64,000 bases of DNA from Mucilaginibacter sp. KACC 22063 (GCF_028736115.1 NZ_CP117877.1:3286001-3350000), one strand, 5' to 3'; shown: positions 42,985 to 51,997, numbered from the stretch's first letter. Numbers and translations are program-made. The notes: a model not told the origin generated them from the letters alone.

Positions 42985-44346
42985 ATGGCAGCAGCAGATA
43001 ATTCAAAATTTCCATTGGTAGTAGTAGTTGGCGGCGGTTTCGGCGGCATACAGGTTGCTAAGCACCTTGCCAACCAGCCCGTAGAAGTACTATTACTTGA
43101 TAAACATAATTATCACGTATTTCAGCCGCTGTTATACCAGGTGGCAACGGGCAGCATCGAGGCAGAATCGATTGCCTTTTCGCTACGCAAAACCTTCGAG
43201 GGGCAAAAGAATTTCAAATTCCGCATTGCAGAAGTATCCGGCATAAACACCGAAAACAATACCATTAATACCACAATAGGCGAAATAGCATATGATTACC
43301 TGGTTATAGCTACAGGCTCAACCACCAATTTCTTTGGCAATAAAGACATTGAGCACTTTGCCATGCCAATGAAAAGCATCCCGGAGGCGCTTAACCTACG
43401 TTACCTGATGCTGCAAAACATGGAAGAAGCAGTGCTGGCTAAAACGCCTGAAGAACGTGCAGCCCTATTAAACTTTGTGTTGGTAGGCGCAGGCCCTACC
43501 GGGGTGGAGCTGGCAGGTGCATTAGCAGAATACAGGAACCATGTTTTATGCAAGGATTATCCAGAGCTGAGCAAAGATGACATGAAGGTTTATCTTGTCG
43601 ATTTTTTGCCTAAAGTTTTAGGGCCAATGAGTGATGAGGCATCAGCAGCAGCTAAAGATTTCCTTGTGAAAATGGGTGTGGATGTATTGCTTAACGTAAA
43701 GGTAGAAAGCTACGATGGGCAAGTTATTAAGTTTGCCGATGGCCGCGAGATTGCTACCAAGAGCGTAATATGGTCTGCAGGTGTAATGGGCGTTGTACCG
43801 GAAGGTATCGCAAAAGAAAACCTGGAGCGCGGTAACCGCATACGTACCAACGACCGTTGTGTAGTTGCAGGCACTTCAAACGTTTTTGCAATAGGTGATG
43901 TTGGTGCAATGATTACACCAGACACCCCGAAAGGCTTGCCAGGCGTTGCGCAAACTGCCATACAGCAAGGCGAATATGTAGCCAAGACAATCACCCAAAT
44001 CATTAGCGGAAAGCCAACAGCGCCCTTTAAATACAACGACAAAGGCTCAATGGCAACCATTGGCCGTAACAAGGCAGTTGCCGACATTGGAAAGATCAAG
44101 TTTCAGGGCTTTTTTGCATGGCTGATCTGGATGTTTATTCACCTGATATCATTGCTTGGTTTCCGCAATAAGGTAATTGTGTTTATCAACTGGCTGATCA
44201 ACTATATGCATTACAACGGTGGCACAAGGCTTATTATACGCAGGTTTGTACGCGAGGCTTTACCACAGGAAAGTTTAGAAGCACAGAAAAAAGAGCTGGA
44301 AAAGCAACAAACAGAGGTAGCGCATCTGCCGAAAAGCGACGCTTAA
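42985..44346 (+). CDS. Type II NADH dehydrogenase (NDH-2)
   Basis: Single-subunit FAD enzyme passing electrons from NADH to quinone without proton pumping. The 453-residue protein has the FAD dinucleotide motif VVVGGGFGGIQVAKHL, the quinone/FAD motif FQPLLYQVATG, the NADH-binding VGAGPTGVELAGAL, and IGDVGAM for FAD. The C-terminal hydrophobic segment (about residues 375-410, FFAWLIWMFIHLISLLGF) should anchor it to the inner membrane. It is followed by maa after 30 bases. Confidence 0.92.
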   Translation: MAAADNSKFPLVVVVGGGFGGIQVAKHLANQPVEVLLLDKHNYHVFQPLLYQVATGSIEAESIAFSLRKTFEGQKNFKFRIAEVSGINTENNTINTTIGEIAYDYLVIATGSTTNFFGNKDIEHFAMPMKSIPEALNLRYLMLQNMEEAVLAKTPEERAALLNFVLVGAGPTGVELAGALAEYRNHVLCKDYPELSKDDMKVYLVDFLPKVLGPMSDEASAAAKDFLVKMGVDVLLNVKVESYDGQVIKFADGREIATKSVIWSAGVMGVVPEGIAKENLERGNRIRTNDRCVVAGTSNVFAIGDVGAMITPDTPKGLPGVAQTAIQQGEYVAKTITQIISGKPTAPFKYNDKGSMATIGRNKAVADIGKIKFQGFFAWLIWMFIHLISLLGFRNKVIVFINWLINYMHYNGGTRLIIRRFVREALPQESLEAQKKELEKQQTEVAHLPKSDA

Positions 44347-44376
44347 TTTTAGCTGATAAACCATTCTATTCGCCTT

Positions 44377-44940
44377 ATGAAAAGCGAAAAAGAAAAGATG
44401 CTTGCAGGTGAGCCTTACCTTGCCTATGATGCGCAATTAGTTAAAGTGCGTACAGAAGCCAAGCATTTACTCCGTAAAATAAATGTGGAGGAGTATGTTT
44501 TTAACGACAATGTTAAAGACATACTTAAACAACTGATGCCCAATGCAGGAGACGGATTATACATAGAGCCGCCCTTCCATTGTGATTATGGCTACAATAT
44601 TTATGCAGGCAGTAACGTGTACTTTAATGTGAATTGCGTAGTGCTTGATGTGATGAAGGTAAGCATCGGGAATAATGTATTCTTTGGCCCTGCGGTTCAG
44701 GTTTATACGGCAACACATCCGTTAAACGCTATTGAAAGGCGCTCAACAGAATTTGCAAAACCAATTGTTATTGGCGATGATTGCTGGATTGGCGGCGGAG
44801 CAGTAATTTGTCCCGGTATAACCATCGGTAACAGATGCGTAATTGGCGCCGGTTCGGTGGTAACAAAAGATATTCCGGATGATTCACTTGCAGTTGGCAG
44901 CCCGGCACAAGTAATCAGGAAAATAGATCATAAAGAATAA
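44377..44940 (+). CDS. Maltose/galactoside O-acetyltransferase family protein
   Basis: A 187-residue left-handed beta-helix acetyltransferase using acetyl-CoA. The N terminus EKEKMLAGEPYLAYDAQL is the Maa/LacA signature; hexapeptide turns (IGNNVFFGPAVQVY, VIGDDCWIGGGAVICPG) and the catalytic His in TATHPL follow. Natural substrates of these enzymes are poorly defined sugars. It is probably cotranscribed with the NDH-2 gene, with its stop codon inside the bidirectional terminator. Confidence 0.88.
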   Translation: MKSEKEKMLAGEPYLAYDAQLVKVRTEAKHLLRKINVEEYVFNDNVKDILKQLMPNAGDGLYIEPPFHCDYGYNIYAGSNVYFNVNCVVLDVMKVSIGNNVFFGPAVQVYTATHPLNAIERRSTEFAKPIVIGDDCWIGGGAVICPGITIGNRCVIGAGSVVTKDIPDDSLAVGSPAQVIRKIDHKE

Positions 44941-44973
44941 TAGAAAACGCCGGTAATTCCGGCGTTTTCTATT
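44939..44973. terminator. Bidirectional terminator shared by convergent genes
   Basis: Fifteen-base stem AATAGAAAACGCCGG / CCGGCGTTTTCTATT with loop TAATT. It contains the end of both flanking stop codons, so it acts as an extremely compact shared terminator. Confidence 0.85.
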
Positions 44974-45397
44974 TCTTCAATACCATTTTATAATGGCGTA
45001 TACCTGCTTCTTCAAACTCTGGTCCAGTCTTTTCAAAGCCGAATTTCTCATATAAGCCGGCAGCCTGGATCTGTGCATGCAGATAAACATAGTTTGCATC
45101 GGCAGGCAGATCAGCTATTACTGCCTTTACAAGCTCTTGCCCTACGCCAAGGCCTCTATACTCCTGTAGCACGGCAAAACGCTCTAATTTGTAACCTTTA
45201 TCCGTTTTACGCCAGCGTGATGCCCCGGCAGGTTGCCCATCAACTATAGCTAAGAAATGTGTTGATTCATCCTCATATTCCCACTCCAGTTCGGGAGGGC
45301 AATTTTGTTCAACAACAAATACTACGCGGCGCACTTCGTGCACCTTGTCTAAATCTTCCTGGTTATTTACTTTTTGAACCGTGATGTTTTGATTCAT
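44969..45397 (-). CDS. GNAT-family N-acetyltransferase
   Basis: A 142-residue acetyl-CoA-dependent acyltransferase of the ElaA/YjcF-like group. The CoA-binding motif reads RFAVLQEYRGLGVGQELV, preceded by the VRRVVFVVEQNCP start typical of this group, and ends with LYEKFGFEKTGPEFEEAGIRH split over the last strands. Substrate unknown. It overlaps the upstream membrane protein gene by 35 bases in another frame. Confidence 0.88.
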   Translation of the reverse strand: MNQNITVQKVNNQEDLDKVHEVRRVVFVVEQNCPPELEWEYEDESTHFLAIVDGQPAGASRWRKTDKGYKLERFAVLQEYRGLGVGQELVKAVIADLPADANYVYLHAQIQAAGLYEKFGFEKTGPEFEEAGIRHYKMVLKK

Positions 45398-45863
45398 TTA
45401 TCTTATTTGTATTGCTACGTGTACGTTCTTCTTTATAACTATGGTTAAAATCTGCTGCATCAATAGTATGTGTACAACCTAAATTATCTTCTTTTTTAGA
45501 TAACTCAGACAGGCGCACATAAAACTTATGAATCTGCTCTATTTCGTGCTCGCTAAGGTCTTCAATGTTCACCATACGGTTACTGGCGCCCTCATGGGCT
45601 GCAATCAGCTCATTCAGCTTTAAATGCACTGCTTTTGAATCCTTATTCTGCGATTTCTGGATCAGGAATACCATCAAAAAAGTAACAATGGTTGTACCTG
45701 TGTTAATGACCAGCTGCCATGTGTCAGAATATTTAAAAAGAGGCCCGGTAACAGCCCAAATGATAATAATTGAGGTAGCTACAATAAATGCACCCGAGCT
45801 GCCTGTAGCAGCTGTAGCCCAGTTGGCAAATTTTTCAATGAAATTATCGTTTTTCTTAGGCAT
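45363..45863 (-). CDS. Low-affinity iron permease family membrane protein
   Basis: A 166-residue protein with two transmembrane helices (about residues 23-45 and 50-67). The pattern FANWATAATGSSGAFIVA, WAVTGPLFKYSDTWQLVINTGTTI and FLMVFLIQKSQNKDSKAVHLKLNEL is the family's core. Despite the family name, bacterial members have not been shown to transport iron. The long polar C-terminal tail overlaps the GNAT start. Confidence 0.85.
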   Translation of the reverse strand: MPKKNDNFIEKFANWATAATGSSGAFIVATSIIIIWAVTGPLFKYSDTWQLVINTGTTIVTFLMVFLIQKSQNKDSKAVHLKLNELIAAHEGASNRMVNIEDLSEHEIEQIHKFYVRLSELSKKEDNLGCTHTIDAADFNHSYKEERTRSNTNKINESKHHGSKSK

Positions 45864-45893
45864 ATATTTTTTTTAGCGTATCACAAATTAAAC

Positions 45894-45929
45894 CATAAAA
45901 AAACGCCAATGCAAAGTACATTGGCGTTT
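45894..45929 (-). terminator. Terminator of fba
   Basis: Eleven-base stem AAACGCCAATG / CATTGGCGTTT with a 7-base loop; on the minus strand it is followed by a T-tract, 21 bases after the fba stop. Confidence 0.82.
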
Positions 45930-45950
45930 AAAATAAATTTTTACTTATAA

Positions 45951-47030
45951 TTACAATTTACTGTTTACATCTAAACAGTTTAAATCTGCAAATGCCTGGG
46001 TTAAACGTTTAACAAAGGTTTCTTCGCCTTTACGTAACCATACACGCGGATCATAGTATTTTTTGTTTGGAGAATCTTCGCCTTCAGGGTTACCGATCTG
46101 GGTTTGCAGATAACCTTCTTTTGATTGATAGTAATCTTTAATGCCTTCCCAGAAAGCCCATTGCATGTCGGTATCAATGTTCATTTTGATAGCACCGTAT
46201 GAAATAGCTTCGCGGATCTCTTCCTGGCTTGAACCAGAACCACCGTGAAATACAAAGTTGATCGGCTTCTCGGCAGTAAGGTTATGTTTCTTTTTAAGGT
46301 ACTCTTGTGAATTGTGCAGGATAACCGGTTGTAATTTCACGTTACCTGGCTTGTAAACGCCATGTACGTTACCAAAAGCAGCAGCAACGGTAAAGCGGTG
46401 GCTAACCTTTGAAAGTTCGTCATAAGCGTAAGCAACCTCTTCTGGCTGAGTATATAAACGTGAGCTGTCTACATCGCTGTTATCAACACCGTCTTCTTCG
46501 CCGCCGGTTACGCCAAGCTCAATTTCAACGGTCATATCCATTTTAGCCATACGTTCAAGATATTTAGCTGATATCTCGATGTTTTCTTCAATTGGCTCTT
46601 CAGAAAGGTCAAGCATGTGTGAAGAGAACAATGGTTTGCCGGTTTCAGCAAAGTGTTTCTCACCGTAATCTAATAAACCATCAATCCACGGAAGCAGCTT
46701 TTTAGCAGCGTGGTCGGTATGTAAAATAACCGCAACACCATAGTGCTCGGCTAATAAATGTACGTGCTTAGCAGCAGAAACCGCACCTAAAATGCAAGCC
46801 TGCAGTTTTGAGTTATCTAATGATTTGCCCGCATAAAATTGCGCTCCACCGTTAGAAAGCTGAATAATTACCGGCGAATTAACGGCCTTAGCAGTTTCCA
46901 TAACTGCGTTAATAGAATTTGTGCCTATTACGTTTACGGCTGGTAGTGCAAACTGGTGTTTTTTTGCAGCTTCAAACAGCTCCTGCACCTGGTCACCGTG
47001 CAGTACGCCTTTATAATTCTTTAAATCCAT
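45951..47030 (-). CDS. fbaA: Class II fructose-bisphosphate aldolase
   Basis: Zinc-dependent aldolase of glycolysis and gluconeogenesis. The 359-residue protein is the E. coli FbaA type, with the zinc-ligand HTDHAAKKLLPW, the catalytic/zinc EIELGVTGGEEDGVDN, HGVYKPG, and the phosphate-binding FHGGSGSSQEEI. Length matches class IIA. A 7-of-8 -7 box (TAACTTCG on the minus strand) lies at 47051-47058, 20 bases upstream of the ATG. Confidence 0.97.
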   Translation of the reverse strand: MDLKNYKGVLHGDQVQELFEAAKKHQFALPAVNVIGTNSINAVMETAKAVNSPVIIQLSNGGAQFYAGKSLDNSKLQACILGAVSAAKHVHLLAEHYGVAVILHTDHAAKKLLPWIDGLLDYGEKHFAETGKPLFSSHMLDLSEEPIEENIEISAKYLERMAKMDMTVEIELGVTGGEEDGVDNSDVDSSRLYTQPEEVAYAYDELSKVSHRFTVAAAFGNVHGVYKPGNVKLQPVILHNSQEYLKKKHNLTAEKPINFVFHGGSGSSQEEIREAISYGAIKMNIDTDMQWAFWEGIKDYYQSKEGYLQTQIGNPEGEDSPNKKYYDPRVWLRKGEETFVKRLTQAFADLNCLDVNSKL

Positions 47031-47219
47031 CTAACAATTGTTTGTTGCGCCGAAGTTATAAAAATTATTTATTTAACTACTAATCAGATAGGATTAAAGC
47101 GTAACAAATACACTATCATACCATATCACCCACGGGAATAAATTAGAAACCCGGCGAAACAATTAACTGAATTATTTTTTTTGTTTCTTTGCAGATATTT
47201 CTATTTAAAAGCAAGATCA

Positions 47220-48065
47220 ATGTCGTGGTTTAAACGAGAATCAAAAGGAATTATAACTTCTACTGAAGAAAAGAAAGAAGCTCCGGACGGGATATGGAAT
47301 AAATGCCCTAATTGCAAAAAACCATTACACTATTCAGAGCAGGTTGAAAACCAGTACGTATGCCATTACTGCGGTTACCATTTACGCATAGGATCAAAAG
47401 AATATTTCTCTGTATTATTTGATAACAACGAGTTCACTGAGTTATTTGCCGATCTGCGTTCTGGCGACCCATTGCACTTTGTTGATACTAAAAAATATAC
47501 CGACCGTTTAAAAGATACACAGGCCAAAACAGGCTTAAAAGATGCTATACGTGCTGCTCATGGCAAAATAGGCGGACAGGATATCATGATTGCCTGTATG
47601 GACTTCAACTTTATTGGTGGTTCTATGGGATCTGTTGTAGGCGAAAAAATTGCCCGCTCAATTGATTACAGCATCCAGAACAAAGTACCTTTCCTGATGA
47701 TCTCAAAATCGGGCGGTGCACGTATGATGGAAGCCGCGTTTTCGCTGATGCAAATGGCTAAAACTTCGGCTAAATTAGCTTTATTATCAGAGGCACGCGT
47801 ACCTTATATCTCTTTACTTACCGATCCTACTACTGGTGGTGTAACTGCATCATATGCCATGCTGGGTGATATCAACATTGCCGAACCTGGATCACTGATC
47901 GGTTTTGCAGGGCCGCGTGTAATTAAAGAAACCATTAAGAAAGATTTGCCTAAAGGTTTCCAGACTGCAGAATTTTTGCAGGAGCACGGTTTTCTTGATT
48001 TTATTGTAGACCGCCGCGAAATGAAAGATAAACTGGCCTCGTTCCTGAAAATGATGGCTAACTAA
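47220..48065 (+). CDS. accD: Acetyl-CoA carboxylase carboxyltransferase subunit beta
   Basis: Transfers carboxyl from biotin to acetyl-CoA for fatty acid synthesis, with AccA. The 281-residue protein has the C4 zinc ribbon ([13 protein letters not shown]... VCHYC) at about residues 25-50 and the crotonase-like core with [12 protein letters not shown], the glycine-rich [18 protein letters not shown] and [13 protein letters not shown]. The frame is open from a TTG at 47181, but this would add 13 residues unlike the family; the ATG at 47220 is preferred. A 7-of-8 -7 box (TTTCTTTG) is at 47184-47191. Confidence 0.95.
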   Translation: MSWFKRESKGIITSTEEKKEAPDGIWNKCPNCKKPLHYSEQVENQYVCHYCGYHLRIGSKEYFSVLFDNNEFTELFADLRSGDPLHFVDTKKYTDRLKDTQAKTGLKDAIRAAHGKIGGQDIMIACMDFNFIGGSMGSVVGEKIARSIDYSIQNKVPFLMISKSGGARMMEAAFSLMQMAKTSAKLALLSEARVPYISLLTDPTTGGVTASYAMLGDINIAEPGSLIGFAGPRVIKETIKKDLPKGFQTAEFLQEHGFLDFIVDRREMKDKLASFLKMMAN

Positions 48066-48067
48066 AT

Positions 48068-48099
48068 AAAAAAAAAGCACCTAAGGGTGCTTTTTTTTT
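48068..48099. terminator. Bidirectional terminator between accD and prmA
   Basis: Stem AAAAAAAAAGCACC / GGTGCTTTTTTTTT with a TAAG loop; long A and T runs make it functional both ways. It begins 2 bases after the accD stop. Confidence 0.88.
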
Positions 48100-48937
48100 A
48101 TGCTTTAATGAACCGGGCTGCTACCCAGTCTTTCATTTTTTGATGGCTGACGTAATTCATTTGGTATTTAGCAGCTTCCTCTTTAATGATATCAAGGTCG
48201 GGCGTTTCATAAAAACCGCTGAAATAAATCTCACCTTCGGGTTTTAATACTTCTGCATAACGCTGCATCTGATCGAGCAGGATATTACGGTTAATATTAG
48301 CCAGTATCATATCGTATTGCGTATCCGGGATCACTTCTTTAGAGCCACAAAGCGCAGTGATATGATCTGCATGGTTCAACTTACTGTTCTCTATCGTACT
48401 GTCGTAACAGATCGGATCATAATCAATAGCTGTTAGATCATCAGCACCCAACTTTGCAGCCAGTATAGCAAGTATGCCTGTACCGCAACCCATATCCAGT
48501 ACCTTTTTGCCTTTAAAATCAGCTTTCAGCATCAGTTCCATCATCATGGTGGTAGTTTCATGATGGCCGGTGCCAAACGCCATTTTAGGATCGATTACAA
48601 TCTCATACGGAAACTGCGGCTGCGGCTCATGAAATGTGGCACGTATCCAAACCTGATCAGAAATCTGCATCGGCTGAAAGTTACGCTCCCATTCTTCGTT
48701 CCAGTTTTTCTGCGCTATCGTGTTTACTTCATAGCTAAACTGAAACATATCCTGGTAATCAGCTAAAGCTGTATCCACATTCTGCTGGTTAAAATCAGTT
48801 TCAGGGATGTAGGCCTTGAAGCCGGTTTCCATTTCTTCAAAAGTGTCAAACCCTTGCTGCCCTAACGCATCAATCAGCAAATCCTGCTGATAATCTTCCC
48901 TTTCGCCCAGGGTAAAAACCAATTCGAGATAATTCAT
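48098..48937 (-). CDS. prmA: Ribosomal protein L11 methyltransferase
   Basis: Trimethylates ribosomal protein L11. The 279-residue protein has an N-terminal substrate-binding domain and a SAM methyltransferase core with AFGTGHHETT, VLDMGCGTGILAILAAKLGA, and the DMILANINRNILL motif IV. It is the last gene in the run rpmE, glmU-like, tpiA, membrane protein, prmA on the minus strand. Its stop codon lies at the terminator edge. Confidence 0.95.
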   Translation of the reverse strand: MNYLELVFTLGEREDYQQDLLIDALGQQGFDTFEEMETGFKAYIPETDFNQQNVDTALADYQDMFQFSYEVNTIAQKNWNEEWERNFQPMQISDQVWIRATFHEPQPQFPYEIVIDPKMAFGTGHHETTTMMMELMLKADFKGKKVLDMGCGTGILAILAAKLGADDLTAIDYDPICYDSTIENSKLNHADHITALCGSKEVIPDTQYDMILANINRNILLDQMQRYAEVLKPEGEIYFSGFYETPDLDIIKEEAAKYQMNYVSHQKMKDWVAARFIKA

Positions 48938-48955
48938 TTATTCAGATGTGAGATA

Positions 48956-49417
48956 TTAAACAGGAGATGTTAGTTTTAATTTAGCTGACTTTAGGTTTTC
49001 GATAAATTTGATTGCGCCAAATGTTAACAGCCAATAAACTACTTGAACAACACTAATACAGCCTACCGAACGCAGCAGGATAACAAGGCCTGCATCAGGC
49101 TGCCAGATCAATACACTTAAACCAACAGAGCATATTAAAATACTGTATAAGAATTTAGTAGCAAGTTGCTTATAACATGTGTAATCAAGTTTATGAAACA
49201 GTTTCCCGACAAATAAAATGTGCATTAATACAGCTGCGGTGTACAGCAAAGGCATTGTATGCGAAAAATAAATTCGCAGGTCAGTAAAAGTAAACTCGTT
49301 CGGATTTAAAGCTGAGTTGATTTGGTAAGGAAACAATTGTTTGCCCAGCCATGCCATTATTACAAAAGGAATAAATACCGTAATCAGAACCGATGCAAGC
49401 CTATTGATGTATTTCAT
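48956..49417 (-). CDS. Uncharacterised four-helix membrane protein
   Basis: A 153-residue protein that I do not recognise. It has four strongly hydrophobic segments (about residues 7-26, 52-70, 87-105 and 112-134) and a short basic tail (NLKSAKLKL). No catalytic motif is visible. It lies 18 bases upstream of prmA on the same strand and 89 bases downstream of tpiA, with a word-type hairpin in that spacer. Confidence 0.75.
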   Translation of the reverse strand: MKYINRLASVLITVFIPFVIMAWLGKQLFPYQINSALNPNEFTFTDLRIYFSHTMPLLYTAAVLMHILFVGKLFHKLDYTCYKQLATKFLYSILICSVGLSVLIWQPDAGLVILLRSVGCISVVQVVYWLLTFGAIKFIENLKSAKLKLTSPV

Positions 49418-49439
49418 CTTATAATAATAGCAAGTATTT

Positions 49440-49499
49440 AGTGTCAGGTATCAAGTCAGCGCAATAAGTTTTGCTACTAAGTACTTGATACCCGATACT
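49440..49499. repeat. Word-type intergenic hairpin (GTATCAAGT word)
   Basis: Seventeen-base arms AGTGTCAGGTATCAAGT (49440-49456) and ACTTGATACCCGATACT (49483-49499) match at 15 of 17 positions around a 26-base loop that itself repeats AAGT-like words. It fills the tpiA downstream spacer; there is no T-tract. Confidence 0.65.
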
Positions 49500-49506
49500 C
49501 AATTTA

Positions 49507-50271
49507 TTAATTAAACACCTTTACAATGTCTGTAAAATCGCGTGATTTTAATGATGCACCACCGATAAGACCACCATCAATATCTGCCTGTGCAAATAAC
49601 TCAGGTGCATTTTTAGGGTTACAACTGCCACCATAAAGAATGGTGGTATTATCAGCAACTTCCTGGTTGTAAGCCTCTGCAATTTCATTACGGATAAAAG
49701 CGTGGATTTCCTGCGCCTGTTCTGCACTGGCAGTTTTACCTGTACCAATAGCCCAAACCGGCTCATAAGCAATTACAACCTGCTCAAACTGCTCGGTAGA
49801 CAGATGTCCTAAACCTTCTTTTAATTGTGTTTTGATCACATCAAAATGCTGATCTGCTTCGCGTTCTTCCAATGTTTCTCCGATACAAAAGATAGGTTTC
49901 AAGCCATTTTTAAGTGCAGTATCAGTTTTAGCAGCCAGCAGCTGATTGTCTTCACCAAAATACTGGCGGCGTTCTGAGTGGCCAAGAATCACGTACTCGG
50001 CACCTGTTGAACGTACCATTTTAGCAGAAATTTCGCCGGTGTAAGCACCGCTTTCATTCTGATGTGCATTTTGAGCGCCGATAGCCACTTTATCATAACC
50101 CTTAGCCAATTGCGCAAGGCTATGTAAATGGATATAAGGGCTGCAAACAACAGTTATTTGTGAACCGGTTATTTCATCTTTTACCATGTTTACCACTTCA
50201 GAAAACAAGGCTAAACCTTCGTTATAATCAAGGTTCATTTTCCAGTTTCCGGCAACAATTTTCTTTCTCAT
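49507..50271 (-). CDS. tpiA: Triosephosphate isomerase
   Basis: Interconverts dihydroxyacetone phosphate and glyceraldehyde 3-phosphate. The 254-residue TIM barrel has the catalytic GNWKMNL lysine, the electrophilic histidine in LGHSERRQYF, the base glutamate in AYEPVWAIGTGK and the phosphate-binding GGSCNPKNA. It follows the GlmU-like gene by 32 bases. With fbaA it gives two consecutive glycolytic steps in this region. Confidence 0.98.
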   Translation of the reverse strand: MRKKIVAGNWKMNLDYNEGLALFSEVVNMVKDEITGSQITVVCSPYIHLHSLAQLAKGYDKVAIGAQNAHQNESGAYTGEISAKMVRSTGAEYVILGHSERRQYFGEDNQLLAAKTDTALKNGLKPIFCIGETLEEREADQHFDVIKTQLKEGLGHLSTEQFEQVVIAYEPVWAIGTGKTASAEQAQEIHAFIRNEIAEAYNQEVADNTTILYGGSCNPKNAPELFAQADIDGGLIGGASLKSRDFTDIVKVFN

Positions 50272-50303
50272 TGTATATCTGTTTTGAGTTATTTGTTATG
50301 CTG

Positions 50304-51494
50304 TTAATAATAAAGTTCTCTGTATGGCTGTGTAGCCTCGTATATATGCGCTAAAATGGCACGTTCAGTTTCGTTGAAGCTACGCTCGGCACGGCGCGAA
50401 AAAACGCGTTCAGCCGTCTCAAACATCTTGTTCAGGCTGTAAGGCACCATACCTTCTGCCCCGCCCCAGCTAAAATCTGGTATAAAGTTTTTAGGGAAGC
50501 CAGCACCAAACACATTCGCGCTTACGCCCACAACCGTACCCGTATTAAACATGGTATTGATTGCACATTTAGAATGATCGGCCATGATTAATCCGCAGAA
50601 CTGTAATCCTGTTTTGCGATAGTGGCCAAGGCTGTAATCCCACAGTTTTACTTCGTCGTAATTATTTTTGAGGTTAGAGTTATTGGAATCGGCTCCGATG
50701 TTGCACCATTCGCCAAGTACTGAGTTACCTAAGTAACCTTCGTGCCCTTTTGATGAGTAGCCCCATATAATGGCATTATTGATCTCTCCCCCAACGCGCG
50801 AATACGGCCCTACAGTTGTTGCGCCGTATATTTTGGCACCCATTTTCACCTGAGAGTTATTGCACAAAGCAAATGCCCCACGGATATGTGTACCTTCCCA
50901 TACCTGGCTGGTTTTACCTAAATAGATGGGGCCATTTTTGGTATTGAATGTTGCACAATCGGCAACGGCATCATCTTCGGCAAAGAAATCATCCCCTATG
51001 ATAACGTTTGTAGAACTGATTGCGGCACTACTTCGGCCTTTTGTAAGCAAGGCAAAGTCCTTGCGCAACTCAATATCATTTTTGCGGAAGATATCTTCAG
51101 GATGGCGGATCACGACAGGTTCATGCTGCAAGTCCGTTACTTTACTAAATTGAAGATTGGTATTAAATCCTTTTGCATCAACATCCTTTAGCTTTACAGC
51201 TACCAACTGCTCACCATGCCTTAAAGCTTCGCCGGTTTGCAGCTTATCAGTAGCTTCTAAAAGTTGCTCATCAGGGCAAAAAGCGCCGTTAATAAACAAA
51301 TTATCATTGCTTATCTGCATCGGAAATTTGACCTGCAAATAAGGCTGTGTATGGTAAGAAAATGTGGTATTTAGATACTTAGCCCACTTTTCGGCAATGG
51401 TTAAAATACCAATACGCAAATCGGCAACGGGGCGTGTAAAGGTTAAAGGCTGTAAGGTATGATGTGATGTATCGTCAAATAGGATGATGGCCAT
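50304..51494 (-). CDS. GlmU-like bifunctional sugar nucleotidyltransferase/acetyltransferase family protein
   Basis: A 396-residue protein of the alternative bacterial GlmU family. The N terminus MAIILFDDTSHHTLQPLTFTRPVADLRIGI is characteristic and differs from classical GlmU; the C-terminal half (from about residue 165) is a left-handed beta-helix with repeated hexapeptides (IIGDDFFAEDDA, GNSVLGEWCNIGADSNNSN). It may make UDP-GlcNAc or a related nucleotide sugar. The ATG at 51494 lies 4 bases after a perfect -7 box that sits in the rpmE terminator U-tract. Confidence 0.85.
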   Translation of the reverse strand: MAIILFDDTSHHTLQPLTFTRPVADLRIGILTIAEKWAKYLNTTFSYHTQPYLQVKFPMQISNDNLFINGAFCPDEQLLEATDKLQTGEALRHGEQLVAVKLKDVDAKGFNTNLQFSKVTDLQHEPVVIRHPEDIFRKNDIELRKDFALLTKGRSSAAISSTNVIIGDDFFAEDDAVADCATFNTKNGPIYLGKTSQVWEGTHIRGAFALCNNSQVKMGAKIYGATTVGPYSRVGGEINNAIIWGYSSKGHEGYLGNSVLGEWCNIGADSNNSNLKNNYDEVKLWDYSLGHYRKTGLQFCGLIMADHSKCAINTMFNTGTVVGVSANVFGAGFPKNFIPDFSWGGAEGMVPYSLNKMFETAERVFSRRAERSFNETERAILAHIYEATQPYRELYY

Positions 51495-51498
51495 TGCA

Positions 51499-51506
51499 CA
51501 AAAATA
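51499..51506 (-). promoter_or_regulatory. TAnnTTTG -7 box of the GlmU-like gene
   Basis: Reads TATTTTTG on the minus strand, a perfect match, 4 bases before the ATG. It coincides with the T-tract of the rpmE terminator. Confidence 0.55.
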
Positions 51507-51537
51507 AAAAAGTCCCCCGTTTTAGGCGGAGGACTTT
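51500..51537 (-). terminator. Terminator of rpmE
   Basis: Minus-strand stem AAAGTCCTCCG / CGGGGGACTTT with one mismatch and a 7-base loop, followed by TTTTTTATTTTT. It lies 22 bases after the rpmE stop. Confidence 0.82.
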
Positions 51538-51559
51538 CCAATATTTTATTAGTAACCGA

Positions 51560-51805
51560 TTATTTTTTGTAACGGTTACGGAATTTATCGATACGTCCCG
51601 CGGTATCAACCAGTTTCATTTTACCGGTATAGAACGGGTGAGACATATGAGAAATCTCTAATTTAACCAATGGATATTCGTTACCATCTTCCCATTTAAC
51701 GGTTTCGCGGGTATCGATGCATGATTTAGTGATAAAAGAATAGTCGTTTGACATGTCTTTAAATACTACTAATCTATAATTTTTTGGATGCAGGTCCTGT
51801 TTCAT
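51560..51805 (-). CDS. rpmE2: 50S ribosomal protein L31, type B
   Basis: An 81-residue L31 paralogue without the zinc cysteines of type A (only one Cys in SCIDTRET). Hallmarks are [17 protein letters not shown], the central [12 protein letters not shown] and the C-terminal [10 protein letters not shown]. Type B is the zinc-independent form and the usual one in Bacteroidota. It has its own promoter box and terminator. Confidence 0.97.
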   Translation of the reverse strand: MKQDLHPKNYRLVVFKDMSNDYSFITKSCIDTRETVKWEDGNEYPLVKLEISHMSHPFYTGKMKLVDTAGRIDKFRNRYKK

Positions 51806-51833
51806 CTTAATTACTTTCCTTTCAAAAGAGGTG

Positions 51834-51841
51834 CAAATATA
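51834..51841 (-). promoter_or_regulatory. TAnnTTTG -7 box of rpmE
   Basis: Reads TATATTTG on the minus strand, a perfect match, 28 bases before the ATG. Confidence 0.6.
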
Positions 51842-51950
51842 CGCTTTTACTTTAAAACTGAAAAGGTTCTAACAAAAAGTTTTTAACATTTATTTGAGGA
51901 GGGTTCTGAGCACTGATTACGGATTAAATTACTATATACATCTTATCGGT

Positions 51951-51997
51951 GATTGCTTCATCGCCCCGATAAATTATTGGGACTTTTCGCAATGACG
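51951..51997. repeat. Solo arm of the GTCATTGCGAGG REP-like family
   Basis: GATTGCTTC ... TCGCAATGACG with a small inner hairpin CCCGATAAATTATTGGG. No left arm is present. Downstream (52037-52072) is a pyrimidine-rich run of the word TTGTCTCTCGG; these two fill the gap between rpmE and mce. Confidence 0.6.
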
